Part shown: positions 49,963 to 58,098 of the stretch, one piece after another
How the letters are laid out: every line of letters starts with the position of its first letter
Numbering within the stretch: the stretch's first letter is position 1
The notes under the pieces: model-generated
Seen by the model: the letters and a program-made list of their open reading frames with translations, nothing else
Databases searched by the model: none
Told to the model about the DNA's origin: nothing
Virus record (IMG/VR): IMGVR_UViG_3300033145_003233
Coordinates: 248,001-312,000 of that record
Direction: 5' to 3' (one strand)
Source of the DNA: a virus
Length of the DNA stretch: 64,000 nt
Position numbers and translations under genes: made by a program

Positions 49963-51078
49963 CTACCTCTTAGACTTCTCCTGACTAGCTATGAGAAGAG
50001 ATTCAACTGCAAATTTATTAAAAAGCTGCACCGGATTAAGGCTATATTCCACTCCAAATGCCACATTGCTTAAAAGATTCATTAATTTTAGAATCATATC
50101 TCCAGAAGAAATGCTGGAATTCTGATGAAGATATCTCTTAATTTCTTCCTGAGTAAAATCAAATGGATCAAGATCTTGCTTGCATGTTCTTATTAGTAAT
50201 AAATTATTAAGATGCTCGTACACTCCATCAAGAATAAATTTCACCTCTTTGCCATCTCGAAATATCTGATTAATAGTTTGAAAACATCCTATACTATTTT
50301 TGCTAATAATATGATCAACCATCTCAAAATATAAAGATTCATCTATAACCCCCAATGCTTCCCTGGCCTTGGTAGCTGTAATTTCTTCCTCTCCTGCATA
50401 ATTCATAAGAGTTTGCAAATTCTGAAGACAATCTCTAACAGACCCCTTTGCATGTTTGGCTATTATCTGCAATGCTTTTTCCTCACAATTCAATCCTTCT
50501 TTCTGAACAATCTTTTTAAGATGCTCAAATATCTCAGGCCACGGTACTTTATTAAAAGTCCATAAAATACAGCGACTATGAATCGTTGGTTTAAAAGATT
50601 GAGGCTCTGTAGTACAAAGAATAAATCTCACAAATTTAGGAGGTTCTTCAATCATCTTTAAAGAAGCTTCAGCAGCAGCCCCCGTTAAAGAATGTGCCTC
50701 ATCAATAATAACGTATCTTGTTCTGCATTCAACTGGACAATGATACAATGATTTGTGTAAATCTCTAATATCATCTACCTTTCCTCCGCTTCCAGCATCT
50801 ATTTCCCTCACTTCGTAAGACTTCCCTGTAAAAATTTCTTCACAATTTGAACATTTTCCACAAGGATCTTTTTTACCTTCTTTGCAATTCTCCATAGCTG
50901 CTATAATTCTAGCTGTAGTCGTCTTGCCACAACCATAATTACCCGCTAAGATATAAGCATGATGAAGAGTATTAGATTTAAAAGCATTTGTAAAAGCTTT
51001 TACAACAACTGGTTGTCCAATAACATCTGATAATTTCTTCGGTCTATATTTTAAACATAATGGTTCTTCGATATTCAT
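49963..51078 (-). CDS. dnaX: Clamp loader ATPase DnaX (gamma/tau)-like
   Basis: The 371 residues have Walker A (AGNYGCGKTT, 45-54), a zinc site (C73, C76, C79), Walker B with sensor DEAHSL (126-131) and the SRC motif FKPTIHSRC. It has the DnaX opening LCLKYRPKKLSDVIGQ. It lacks the tau C-terminal extension. It hydrolyses ATP to place the clamp on primed DNA. The cluster delta-clamp-sigma-DnaX suggests a complete loader except for a delta-prime. Confidence 0.92.
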   Translation of the reverse strand: MNIEEPLCLKYRPKKLSDVIGQPVVVKAFTNAFKSNTLHHAYILAGNYGCGKTTTARIIAAMENCKEGKKDPCGKCSNCEEIFTGKSYEVREIDAGSGGKVDDIRDLHKSLYHCPVECRTRYVIIDEAHSLTGAAAEASLKMIEEPPKFVRFILCTTEPQSFKPTIHSRCILWTFNKVPWPEIFEHLKKIVQKEGLNCEEKALQIIAKHAKGSVRDCLQNLQTLMNYAGEEEITATKAREALGVIDESLYFEMVDHIISKNSIGCFQTINQIFRDGKEVKFILDGVYEHLNNLLLIRTCKQDLDPFDFTQEEIKRYLHQNSSISSGDMILKLMNLLSNVAFGVEYSLNPVQLFNKFAVESLLIASQEKSKR

Positions 51079-51099
51079 TTTCTTCTCCCTTAACCACCA

Positions 51100-51297
51100 T
51101 CAACGAGATCCCATTAAAATTTTAAGGTATTCTTTAATAAGCTCAAAAGCTTCTGGTTTGGTAAATCCCTCTTTCACTAATTCGTTATACATGGCTTTTA
51201 AAGCTCCAGGTAAAGTTCTATTGAATAACTCAGTAAATTGATCAAATTCAAAAACAGCTTTATTTGCCGAGGGCAATTTTTCTTTATCTTCAGCCAT
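51100..51297 (-). CDS. Small helical hypothetical protein
   Basis: These 65 acidic residues are largely helical (ALKAMYNELVKEGFTKPEAF). It overlaps the next gene by 8 bases. It lies directly upstream of DnaX and could be an accessory factor, but no family was recognised. Confidence 0.45.
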   Translation of the reverse strand: MAEDKEKLPSANKAVFEFDQFTELFNRTLPGALKAMYNELVKEGFTKPEAFELIKEYLKILMGSR

Positions 51298-52027
51298 CTA
51301 TTAACACCTTATCTTTAAGAATAGAATTCATTAATCTATAAGTTTCTTCATTCTGCTCTTCAATAGACATCTCCCTATTATCTATAACATAAGCATTCCC
51401 CCCTAACGATTCCCAATCATAGTCATCAAGTGCGACTTCGCTTTCATGAGGATCTACATCACAAATATCTCTAAGTAATCTAAAAATAATCCCCTCATTT
51501 TTAGCAATCCCTTCAACTTCGCTAGGAAATCTTGCATCAGAGATAAGAGCAATATCAAATTCTTCTTTTTCAATAGCTCTGAATGTTGCATTCACCCATA
51601 TAGAATCATCAAAATATTTTCTAAAAATATTAGTTCCGACTATTTGCATGACTTCTCTAGCTGTCATAAACCCATCTTTTCTTACGAAATCAGCAAGAGG
51701 AGTCCCTGGCATACGATATGCGGGAGAGCGTTTAAGCTCTCTATATTTATCCCCTATTTCTGATGGTAATCTGTTCCAGCTATATGTGGTTAAACTATTT
51801 TTTTCTTCATCGCTACCATAACACTGCTCACGACTGAGACCCATAACATCCATACAAATCTTTTCCTTTAAAGCATCTGCGAAACTATACATCTTAAGAC
51901 TATATTGGGAACAGTCTTTATATCTAAATTTTAGTCGAAAGAATTTTGTTAGTCCATCGCATAAAGTATTTTTTCCAGATTGCTTTTTACCTGACGCACC
52001 GATGATAAAAGTTTTCTTTTTTCCCAT
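51290..52027 (-). CDS. Deoxynucleoside monophosphate kinase
   Basis: The 245 residues have a P-loop GASGKKQSGKNTL (about 10-22) and the phage dNMP kinase feature CMDVMGLSREQCYGSDEEK. FMTAREVMQIVGTNIFRKYF and ALISDARFPSEVEGI follow. It phosphorylates dNMPs to dNDPs, using dTMP from ThyX and other precursors. T4 gene 1 is the best-known relative. Confidence 0.82.
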   Translation of the reverse strand: MGKKKTFIIGASGKKQSGKNTLCDGLTKFFRLKFRYKDCSQYSLKMYSFADALKEKICMDVMGLSREQCYGSDEEKNSLTTYSWNRLPSEIGDKYRELKRSPAYRMPGTPLADFVRKDGFMTAREVMQIVGTNIFRKYFDDSIWVNATFRAIEKEEFDIALISDARFPSEVEGIAKNEGIIFRLLRDICDVDPHESEVALDDYDWESLGGNAYVIDNREMSIEEQNEETYRLMNSILKDKVLIDG

Positions 52028-52048
52028 TATCTCCCCCTCCTAATTCTT

Positions 52049-52498
52049 TTAGATTTTCTTAATAAAGAAAGAGGTTTTCCCTTGCAAGTCCTCATGATCT
52101 GTCGATTCAATAGTATTACCCTTCACATCTTTAGCAAACCAATCTTTCTCATTGGCTCTACTTGCCGAGACATTCCCTAAATAAATTCTTACTGTCGCTT
52201 TTTTAATATCTTGCAAAGGAACAGATTTAGCATCTTCTCCCGTGATAGCATATGCCGCCTTGTACATCAGGGGTTCACTCCCACCATAGACATATTTAGT
52301 TTTTTTGTTAGGAGTCTTAATATCAACCATATAAGCTTCCCAGCTCCGCTCTCTATCAGAAGCCGTAAGAGCATTATTAACATTAATATCAGTAATCTCC
52401 TGTTTGGCCCTCTTAATAATCTCATCGATATCCGTAGAAGTCAACAAGATACTACCTTGCCCATATTCATCCCTTGACCATAATTGATAACTAGCCAT
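52049..52498 (-). CDS. Hypothetical protein
   Basis: These 149 residues are mixed alpha/beta (SYQLWSRDEYGQGSILLTS, then ERSWEAYMVDIKTPNKKTK). No motif was recognised. It ends 21 bases before the dNMP kinase start region. Confidence 0.45.
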   Translation of the reverse strand: MASYQLWSRDEYGQGSILLTSTDIDEIIKRAKQEITDINVNNALTASDRERSWEAYMVDIKTPNKKTKYVYGGSEPLMYKAAYAITGEDAKSVPLQDIKKATVRIYLGNVSASRANEKDWFAKDVKGNTIESTDHEDLQGKTSFFIKKI

Positions 52499-52799
52499 TT
52501 TTTTCTCCTTTTATAAATCTAAATTTTATTTTTGAACAATTCTTCATAACCCCCTGATCATTCTCTTCGCAAGGAATTAAATCACCAAGTTCCGGATTCC
52601 AAGTTACTGCTATTGCTTCTCCATTGAGAACAGCTTTAGCATCTTTGATTCTTTGTTTCCTTATTTTCCAGTATTTTTTTGTAAGAATACCATAATAAAA
52701 AGGCATTGGCATGTGATTGACCCAAACCCCAGGTTCAATTTCTGACTGGCACATGTATAAACTCTTATAGTATTCTAAAAATTTATCTATTCGGTACAT
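52491..52799 (-). CDS. Hypothetical protein
   Basis: These 102 residues start MYRIDKFLEYYKSLYMC and have several aromatic residues and a basic C-terminus (KIKFRFIKGEKNG). No family was recognised. Overlaps the following gene by 8 bases. Confidence 0.45.
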   Translation of the reverse strand: MYRIDKFLEYYKSLYMCQSEIEPGVWVNHMPMPFYYGILTKKYWKIRKQRIKDAKAVLNGEAIAVTWNPELGDLIPCEENDQGVMKNCSKIKFRFIKGEKNG

Positions 52800-52800
52800 T

Positions 52801-53253
52801 TTAATCTATTAAAGTTTTTAACTTATCTTTTCCCATTGTTTCAAAAGAAATAGCATGGTGAGTAACAAGAATAGATGGTGTAAAATCTAAGTCCATCAAA
52901 TCGACTAGCCTATCTATAGCTTCTTCAAAATTCTTTAAATCTTCTTCAGAAGCTGGTCTATCATTACTTCCCACTTTTACAATAAAAACATTATTTTTAA
53001 AATCATCTTTATCTATTTTGCAAATTTCATAAGCCATTTTTAGCTCCTTATTAAAATTTCTTTCATTTGCTTCTGCTATAGCTTCATAAGCATCGTCTAC
53101 AAACAATTTTTTACAATCCTCTGAACAATAGACATATCTTCCATCTGTAATAACTGCTTTCTTTTCCTGACACCAATCACAAACGTCTGTTTCTGATAAT
53201 TCTCGAGGATGGAAATCCATTTCAGCTTTAATCTTGCTATAATCTATTTCCAC
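52801..53253 (-). CDS. Zinc-knuckle hypothetical protein
   Basis: The 150 residues have CDWCQEKK...CSEDCKK (about 25-49), a zinc knuckle, then acidic helices. This resembles small phage zinc proteins of unknown role. It overlaps the next gene by 10 bases. Confidence 0.5.
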   Translation of the reverse strand: MEIDYSKIKAEMDFHPRELSETDVCDWCQEKKAVITDGRYVYCSEDCKKLFVDDAYEAIAEANERNFNKELKMAYEICKIDKDDFKNNVFIVKVGSNDRPASEEDLKNFEEAIDRLVDLMDLDFTPSILVTHHAISFETMGKDKLKTLID

Positions 53254-53711
53254 TTAAAATCATCATCATTTAAGATATGAGGAATATCAGGATCATCAAG
53301 AAAATCAATCCCAAGACTTCTGAACATAGCCCCAAATCCTTTTGTATCACAAGAATTAACTTTCCCCTCATTGTCCTCACCTGTTGGCAATCCATGAAGA
53401 ATATCTGCTGTGTGAGCTAGCTTATGCTTTTCACTCATCTCTTGCCAATCATGAGCATATAAAACAACGTACCACGAATAAGGACAATGAATAGCAACAG
53501 GCATTTTAACTGCCTGAAGATTCCATGTTCTCTCTCCGTTGCCTTCTTTTTCTTTCCTGGTTTTATTAGTGATATTGACACAGCAAACTTTATCTATATC
53601 CACACTTATAAATTTCTCAGGGAATTTTCCTACAATCTTAACTGCCATCGTATTAAATTCATCATTTACTTCATATTCCGGTTTTTCTTGTGCCATCTTT
53701 AACTCCCTCAA
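53244..53711 (-). CDS. Hypothetical protein
   Basis: These 155 residues contain FISVDIDKVCCVNITNKTR and a folded centre (MPVAIHCPYSWYVVLYAHDW). No family was assigned. It is the first of a run of small genes, with promoter P10 upstream. Confidence 0.5.
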   Translation of the reverse strand: MRELKMAQEKPEYEVNDEFNTMAVKIVGKFPEKFISVDIDKVCCVNITNKTRKEKEGNGERTWNLQAVKMPVAIHCPYSWYVVLYAHDWQEMSEKHKLAHTADILHGLPTGEDNEGKVNSCDTKGFGAMFRSLGIDFLDDPDIPHILNDDDFKWK

Positions 53712-53748
53712 TAATAAAATATTACAATATTCTTCATTCGTAAGTCAT

Positions 53749-53777
53749 ATTCTATAAAAATAACTTTCACTTTGCAA
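53749..53777 (-). promoter_or_regulatory. Phage-type promoter P10
   Basis: TTGCAA (53777-53772) is fused to AGTGAAAG and TAGAAT lies at 53754-53749, spacer 17. It opens the small-gene run 53.7-52.0 kb. Confidence 0.65.
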
Positions 53778-53779
53778 AC

Positions 53780-54313
53780 TTAAACCACGACCCACCTATC
53801 ATCAGGGACTATTTTCCCCTCATACATTAATTTAAAATGCTCAACACATTCCTCAACAGAATCAAAGACCTCATCTTCATCTACATGCTGTATTAACCAT
53901 GATGGAATATCATATTTATCTTGACCTTCTGCCATGATTACAAAACATGGTTTATGTTGATGTTTTGCCGTAACAAACTCTTCATAAGAACCACACAAAT
54001 GAACATCAATATCGCAATATAAAACAAGGACATGACTCAAATCAACCATTCTCAAATCAAACCGTGCAAATATTTTAACCTCTGCTTTAGCTCTCTCCCA
54101 TTTCCTTCTTTTCATCAACTCCTGAATCCTCGTCTTCTCATCTCCTACTTCCGATCCCATTCCCTTAGGCTTATTAGTAGGATCAAAGAAAAGAAATGGA
54201 AGTTTAAGTCTTTTGCATCTTGCAATAAATTCTTTTCTCCACCCGATACCATCATCTTTGACCCTATCAATAGGACCACTTAAAAAGATCTTCACCCCGT
54301 CCAAACTCTTCAT
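53780..54313 (-). CDS. Nucleoside 2-deoxyribosyltransferase-like protein
   Basis: The start at 54313 (MKSLDGVKIF) has GGGAG upstream, giving 177 residues. KIFLSGPID, FDLRMVDLSHVLVLY and CGSYEEFVTAKHQH match the N-deoxyribosyltransferase fold, which moves deoxyribose between bases or cleaves nucleosides. Such proteins occur in phages and in DNA-modification islands. The active Glu is probably in GSYEEF. Substrate unknown. Confidence 0.7.
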   Translation of the reverse strand: MKSLDGVKIFLSGPIDRVKDDGIGWRKEFIARCKRLKLPFLFFDPTNKPKGMGSEVGDEKTRIQELMKRRKWERAKAEVKIFARFDLRMVDLSHVLVLYCDIDVHLCGSYEEFVTAKHQHKPCFVIMAEGQDKYDIPSWLIQHVDEDEVFDSVEECVEHFKLMYEGKIVPDDRWVVV

Positions 54314-54330
54314 ATTTTTCTCCCTCTTAT

Positions 54331-54522
54331 TTATTCTCCATGATTTTTTAAACAATTTTTAGTTACACATCTTCCTTTAAGATCTACTTGAATGGGACCG
54401 CAACCCTCACACAAAACGCGTGCTGCAAGACCTTTATCCCATTCTTTTTTAGTAGTCATTTCCCTAAAATCTCCATACGGAAAATCTAAATCTTTGGCAC
54501 ACTGTTCACAAAAATCTGCCAT
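54331..54522 (-). CDS. Small zinc-binding protein
   Basis: These 63 residues have FCEQCAKDL, a CEGCG pair and CVTKNCLKN, six Cys in CxxC-like pairs suggesting two zinc sites. Such proteins are common in phages; function unknown. Confidence 0.55.
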   Translation of the reverse strand: MADFCEQCAKDLDFPYGDFREMTTKKEWDKGLAARVLCEGCGPIQVDLKGRCVTKNCLKNHGE

Positions 54523-54532
54523 ATCTCCACTC

Positions 54533-55378
54533 TCACTCTATTATCAAATCGATGTCTCTTTGTCCGACATCAAATATCTCTTCTTTGGTTCTCTCATTAT
54601 TAAGTAAAAGATCAGCTATCTCTTCATCAAACAATTCATTAGCTTCATCACATTCATTTTTATCCCAGTAACTATCAGGTTCAAATATGTTAATTGCCTC
54701 GCCCCCGCCACCTGGAGGGTGCATAACAGTAGAAATACCAGAAGGAATCTTCACATTAAATGACTTACCATTCCACTCTATTATAAAAATACCGTCAGCA
54801 GGACGATAATCTTGATCATAAGCTTCATCATTATGATTTACCCCTTCGACCTGATAAGGAAAAAAACGTCTACGAATTAAAGCTATCAAACTTATAGTAG
54901 GAGAAAACAATTCAAAACCCCAACCATAAAAACAGGCTCTTTCTATTTTATCCACTCTAAATTCAAAAAAAGTGTCGCTTTCCGTCTTATGCTGCCTTGT
55001 TTTTTCTTTCTTATTACGTCTAGAAGGACTTTGCCAATGGCTGCCATAAACAGGTCCACTAGCACTAAAACTATAAGCATTATATGGCCTACTCCTGTCA
55101 AGCACATCTTGCCATCCTTCTACTTTTTCATCATTAGCATCCACTACTAACGCATACGGATTTCCCCAAGCTGACCAACTAGCAACAAATGATAAAGAGT
55201 TATTAGAATCTTCATAAATAAGTCGTTTAATTGGCATCCCTTTTACTTCTTGAAAAATAAAGTATTTGCCTGGCCCTGTTTTACAAGAAAAGATAAAATC
55301 CATTTTATACAAATTCTTGCCAAATCTCATCTTTATAATATCAACTATATTTTTAATATCAGTCAACTTTATAGACAT
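54533..55378 (-). CDS. Hypothetical protein
   Basis: The 281 residues are acidic with aromatic-rich stretches (SASGPVYGSHWQSPSRRN, CFYGWGFELFSPTI). No family was recognised. It ends 10 bases before the small zinc gene. Confidence 0.45.
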   Translation of the reverse strand: MSIKLTDIKNIVDIIKMRFGKNLYKMDFIFSCKTGPGKYFIFQEVKGMPIKRLIYEDSNNSLSFVASWSAWGNPYALVVDANDEKVEGWQDVLDRSRPYNAYSFSASGPVYGSHWQSPSRRNKKEKTRQHKTESDTFFEFRVDKIERACFYGWGFELFSPTISLIALIRRRFFPYQVEGVNHNDEAYDQDYRPADGIFIIEWNGKSFNVKIPSGISTVMHPPGGGGEAINIFEPDSYWDKNECDEANELFDEEIADLLLNNERTKEEIFDVGQRDIDLIIE

Positions 55379-55636
55379 TTAATTTTCTTCTTCCTCGACA
55401 ATTTCTAATGCAAAATCAAGAGCCTCTTTTAATTTTAATAGAGCAGTTCTATTTCTTATATTTAATTCAAATGAACCACTCCTTATAGATAAATGACATA
55501 GCTCATTATTTACCGTCCCACGTATGTTCCCCTTAGAAAAATCATGGTCATAAGATAAAGACTTATAGCCAGTAGCTTCCACCGCTTCATCTATCTTCAC
55601 TCTTTTATATTTGTCTTTTGGTACTGTCCTCTGCAT
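55379..55636 (-). CDS. Small hypothetical protein
   Basis: These 85 residues have an acidic C-terminus (LVEEEEN-like) and a central RGTVNNELCHLSIRSG. It abuts the previous gene. Unknown function. Confidence 0.4.
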   Translation of the reverse strand: MQRTVPKDKYKRVKIDEAVEATGYKSLSYDHDFSKGNIRGTVNNELCHLSIRSGSFELNIRNRTALLKLKEALDFALEIVEEEEN

Positions 55637-55640
55637 TTTA

Positions 55641-56090
55641 TCAATCCTTTATATTTAATAATTTGCGTTCTTCTGAACTTAACTTACTAATAGCCCTACT
55701 TCGCTTTTCACGACGCTCTCTTGCCTGTTTTTCTTTTTTCGTCAATTCCCTATCTATACCTTTAGTCATTGTTAAAAACCATTTTTTATGATAATCACTT
55801 ACGGGATGGATTTTAACAGCAACACGATAAAGTTCATCAGCAACTTTAGCAGGATCTCTCTTCTTGCTTTTTGCCCATTTCTTTAAAATAACATCTCTTA
55901 CTCTTTTTGTGTCTTTCTCCTGATGCTCGGCCCACCATTTACTTATCTTGGTATTTGAATAGTCGCGAAATAAACCATCTCCTTGCAATTCCCCACAAAG
56001 AAAACACAAATTTTGTGTAAGTTCATCTATTTCATTTATATAATCACTATGATCACAACCGACATCACCAAAATCACTTCTGCACGGCAT
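55641..56090 (-). CDS. Hypothetical basic protein
   Basis: The 149 residues contain an N-terminal CRSDFGDVGCDHSDY (possible zinc), NLCFLCGELQG, and a strongly basic tail (KKEKQARERREKRSR). No family was recognised. It follows the 97-residue gene by 2 bases. Confidence 0.45.
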   Translation of the reverse strand: MPCRSDFGDVGCDHSDYINEIDELTQNLCFLCGELQGDGLFRDYSNTKISKWWAEHQEKDTKRVRDVILKKWAKSKKRDPAKVADELYRVAVKIHPVSDYHKKWFLTMTKGIDRELTKKEKQARERREKRSRAISKLSSEERKLLNIKD

Positions 56091-56092
56091 CT

Positions 56093-56386
56093 TTAGTTCC
56101 CTGAATCATTTCTTCCAGCATTATTCTTATCCCCTATGTCCACATTCGCACCAACCATAAGAGCTATTTCTCCATCTATAATTCTATACCAAGAATAATA
56201 TTCTTCTGCTTTTTTCTCTTCTAAAGATTTTGCAGTAGGATCTTTAATTCCTATTTCAAAACCTCCATCTCTCATGCATACTACTAATTTTTCTCCCTCT
56301 TCTGTTTCAAAAAGGACAGAATTAAAAACTTCTTTTAATCGGATAGTCATACCTTCTGTTACATCTATTTTCATTTTATCAACCAT
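56093..56386 (-). CDS. Small hypothetical protein
   Basis: These 97 residues are acidic with a strand-rich core (VFNSVLFETEEGEKLVVCMR). The start overlaps the AbiTii-like gene. Unknown function. Confidence 0.4.
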   Translation of the reverse strand: MVDKMKIDVTEGMTIRLKEVFNSVLFETEEGEKLVVCMRDGGFEIGIKDPTAKSLEEKKAEEYYSWYRIIDGEIALMVGANVDIGDKNNAGRNDSGN

Positions 56387-57123
56387 CCTATAATCCTAGA
56401 TATCCACCCTGGTTTTTGGTCAACTTTTGATTTATTATTCTGAGTATTAAGCAATCCTCCTTGATTGTTCACTTCAGAGTTGCCACCGGATTGAGTGTTA
56501 TTTCCTTTTGATCCGATAATGTTATTATTAACAAAATTTGCTTCCATTGTTACCCCATCTTTCTTTAGTCTTAATTCAGGCAAATTTTCTATTTTATACT
56601 TGTCCTGAATTTCTATAATATACGTATTTAATTTTTCTCTGAACCCCCGTTCTATCGATTCTAAATGCCACAGAGTATATTCCACCATCCAATTTGGCAT
56701 CCCTTCATAAAATACAAAATTTGACAGGCCAAATTCTTTGCGTTCTTCATCACTAACTTCCTTAAGTACTTCAAGCAGACCAGTATTTTTTTTAACACTC
56801 CTGCATATTTCACTTATAGTTAAGGTACATTCCCATTCCTCAAATACATGATACTTCCGAAACCCATTATACTCCCATCCACCGCCTTGACCGAATAAAA
56901 AAATACCACAATCACAATTCTTTAATTTTCTATAATAAGAACCAAATTTAGAAATATCTCCTGCCTCATATCCTTTGATCTCCTTCTCTATCCACTTAAC
57001 TAGATTTTTATTACAGATCTTAAGAAAAATCTTTCGAGCAAGAAAACTTAATTTTACAGTATCTTCTCCATTTAATAGCCCCTCCTCAATTCGATTAATC
57101 GATTTTATTATTTTATCTTTCAT
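56371..57123 (-). CDS. AbiTii-domain protein with C-terminal membrane-like segment
   Basis: Starting at ATG 57123 (MKDKIIKS) this is about 250 residues. A GTG-start frame begins at 57147 inside the promoter. The first 70 residues match the AbiTii pattern: a short helix, then KLSFLARKIFLKICN, LVKWIEKEIKGYE. Later there are a Cys pair (NCDCG) and an Asn/Gln-rich tract, and a C-terminal amphipathic or membrane segment (PGWISRIIGWLIK). AbiTii names an abortive-infection-type domain in bacterial defence; here it may be a host-killing or exclusion factor. The -10 of P11 lies only 3 bases before this ATG, which makes the start uncertain. Confidence 0.6.
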   Translation of the reverse strand: MKDKIIKSINRIEEGLLNGEDTVKLSFLARKIFLKICNKNLVKWIEKEIKGYEAGDISKFGSYYRKLKNCDCGIFLFGQGGGWEYNGFRKYHVFEEWECTLTISEICRSVKKNTGLLEVLKEVSDEERKEFGLSNFVFYEGMPNWMVEYTLWHLESIERGFREKLNTYIIEIQDKYKIENLPELRLKKDGVTMEANFVNNNIIGSKGNNTQSGGNSEVNNQGGLLNTQNNKSKVDQKPGWISRIIGWLIK

Positions 57124-57126
57124 TTC

Positions 57127-57154
57127 ATTATACCAGATTATTTTCACTTTTCAA
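57127..57154 (-). promoter_or_regulatory. Phage-type promoter P11
   Basis: TTGAAA (57154-57149) is fused to AGTGAAAA and TATAAT lies at 57132-57127, spacer 16. It sits at the end of the HNH gene and over the start of the AbiTii-like gene. Confidence 0.72.
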
Positions 57155-58034
57155 TTACAAAATACTGACCATTTGATCTATTGAAACCTACAATATCTTG
57201 TTTATATAAATCGGCAACACAATTCTGCAAACTAATATGAGAGCTAGTGTGCTCAGATCTTGTAAGTAACAACAAATTATTAATATAATTATTTAAAGTA
57301 TCTCCGTCTATATGATGGACACACTCGTTAATAAATAGCTTCCTTCCAATTTTTAACTCCATTAACGCTACATGATAATTTTTTGTAATCCACTTCCCAT
57401 TATTGTTTTTATAAGCATATTTATAATAGTAACTATTCGTCCTTTTATAATGAATTTTATAAAGCTTATTGACATTTAAATTATATTCATTATGATCTAA
57501 AAATGAAACAGTTTCGTTCAAAACATATTTTTTATTTACTCTATCAAACCATATCTTTTCACCAAATAAATCATAACCGATTTTTTCCGTTTGATGATGA
57601 CACCTACTATGATCTCCGTTTAAATTAAATAAATATAAATTAAATATTTCATTATTTATTTTATTAAAATCAATATGATGAATTCTCTCTTCTTTATTTA
57701 ATTTTCTACCAAGATGTTGCTCCATTACATATTGATGTTCAAAACATTTCCTACCGTTATCAACAGTAAGCAATCTATATCCCCCATTATGCAATCCATG
57801 TTTAAAATTCTTATTTTTTTCGCCCCTAGGTCTTTTCCCGCTATATTTTAGCAATTGAGAACAAGAGAGACATAAATCAATTTCATTATTCCTATTTAAA
57901 CGTCCTTTTTTAACAACATCTAAACGAGATTCTTTTTTAACTCCACATTCTTCACACTTTATTACACATATCGTTCTATACTGTTTTTTGTTATTTTTAC
58001 CAACTATTTCTTTTTTAAATGTTCTTATAACCAT
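57144..58034 (-). CDS. Double-HNH homing endonuclease
   Basis: The 296 residues carry an N-terminal zinc pair (CEECGVKKE, CLSCSQ) and two HNH-type blocks: IHHIDFNKINN...NGDHSRCHH (about 115-150) and VHHIDGDTLNNYINN...RSEHTSSH (about 240-270). This is the arrangement of group I intron-type or free-standing phage HNH endonucleases. It ends by overlapping the AbiTii frame by 4 bases. Its ribosome binding site sits in a hairpin with an internal -10. Confidence 0.82.
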   Translation of the reverse strand: MVIRTFKKEIVGKNNKKQYRTICVIKCEECGVKKESRLDVVKKGRLNRNNEIDLCLSCSQLLKYSGKRPRGEKNKNFKHGLHNGGYRLLTVDNGRKCFEHQYVMEQHLGRKLNKEERIHHIDFNKINNEIFNLYLFNLNGDHSRCHHQTEKIGYDLFGEKIWFDRVNKKYVLNETVSFLDHNEYNLNVNKLYKIHYKRTNSYYYKYAYKNNNGKWITKNYHVALMELKIGRKLFINECVHHIDGDTLNNYINNLLLLTRSEHTSSHISLQNCVADLYKQDIVGFNRSNGQYFVIEK

Positions 58035-58041
58035 AGGAATC

Positions 58042-58090
58042 CTCCATTGTTAAAGTATTTTTCTATTATATAATTACTCTAACGATGGAG
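58042..58090 (-). promoter_or_regulatory. RBS-sequestering hairpin with internal -10 box
   Basis: Minus-strand arms 58090-58075 and 58057-58042 (16 bases, 15 able to pair including one G-U) flank a 17-base loop. The 3' arm contains the GGAG that begins the HNH ribosome binding site, 7-8 bases before its ATG. The loop holds TATAAT (58070-58065), so a transcript from it would begin near 58058, after the 5' arm. Confidence 0.6.
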
Positions 58091-58098
58091 AAAATCCT

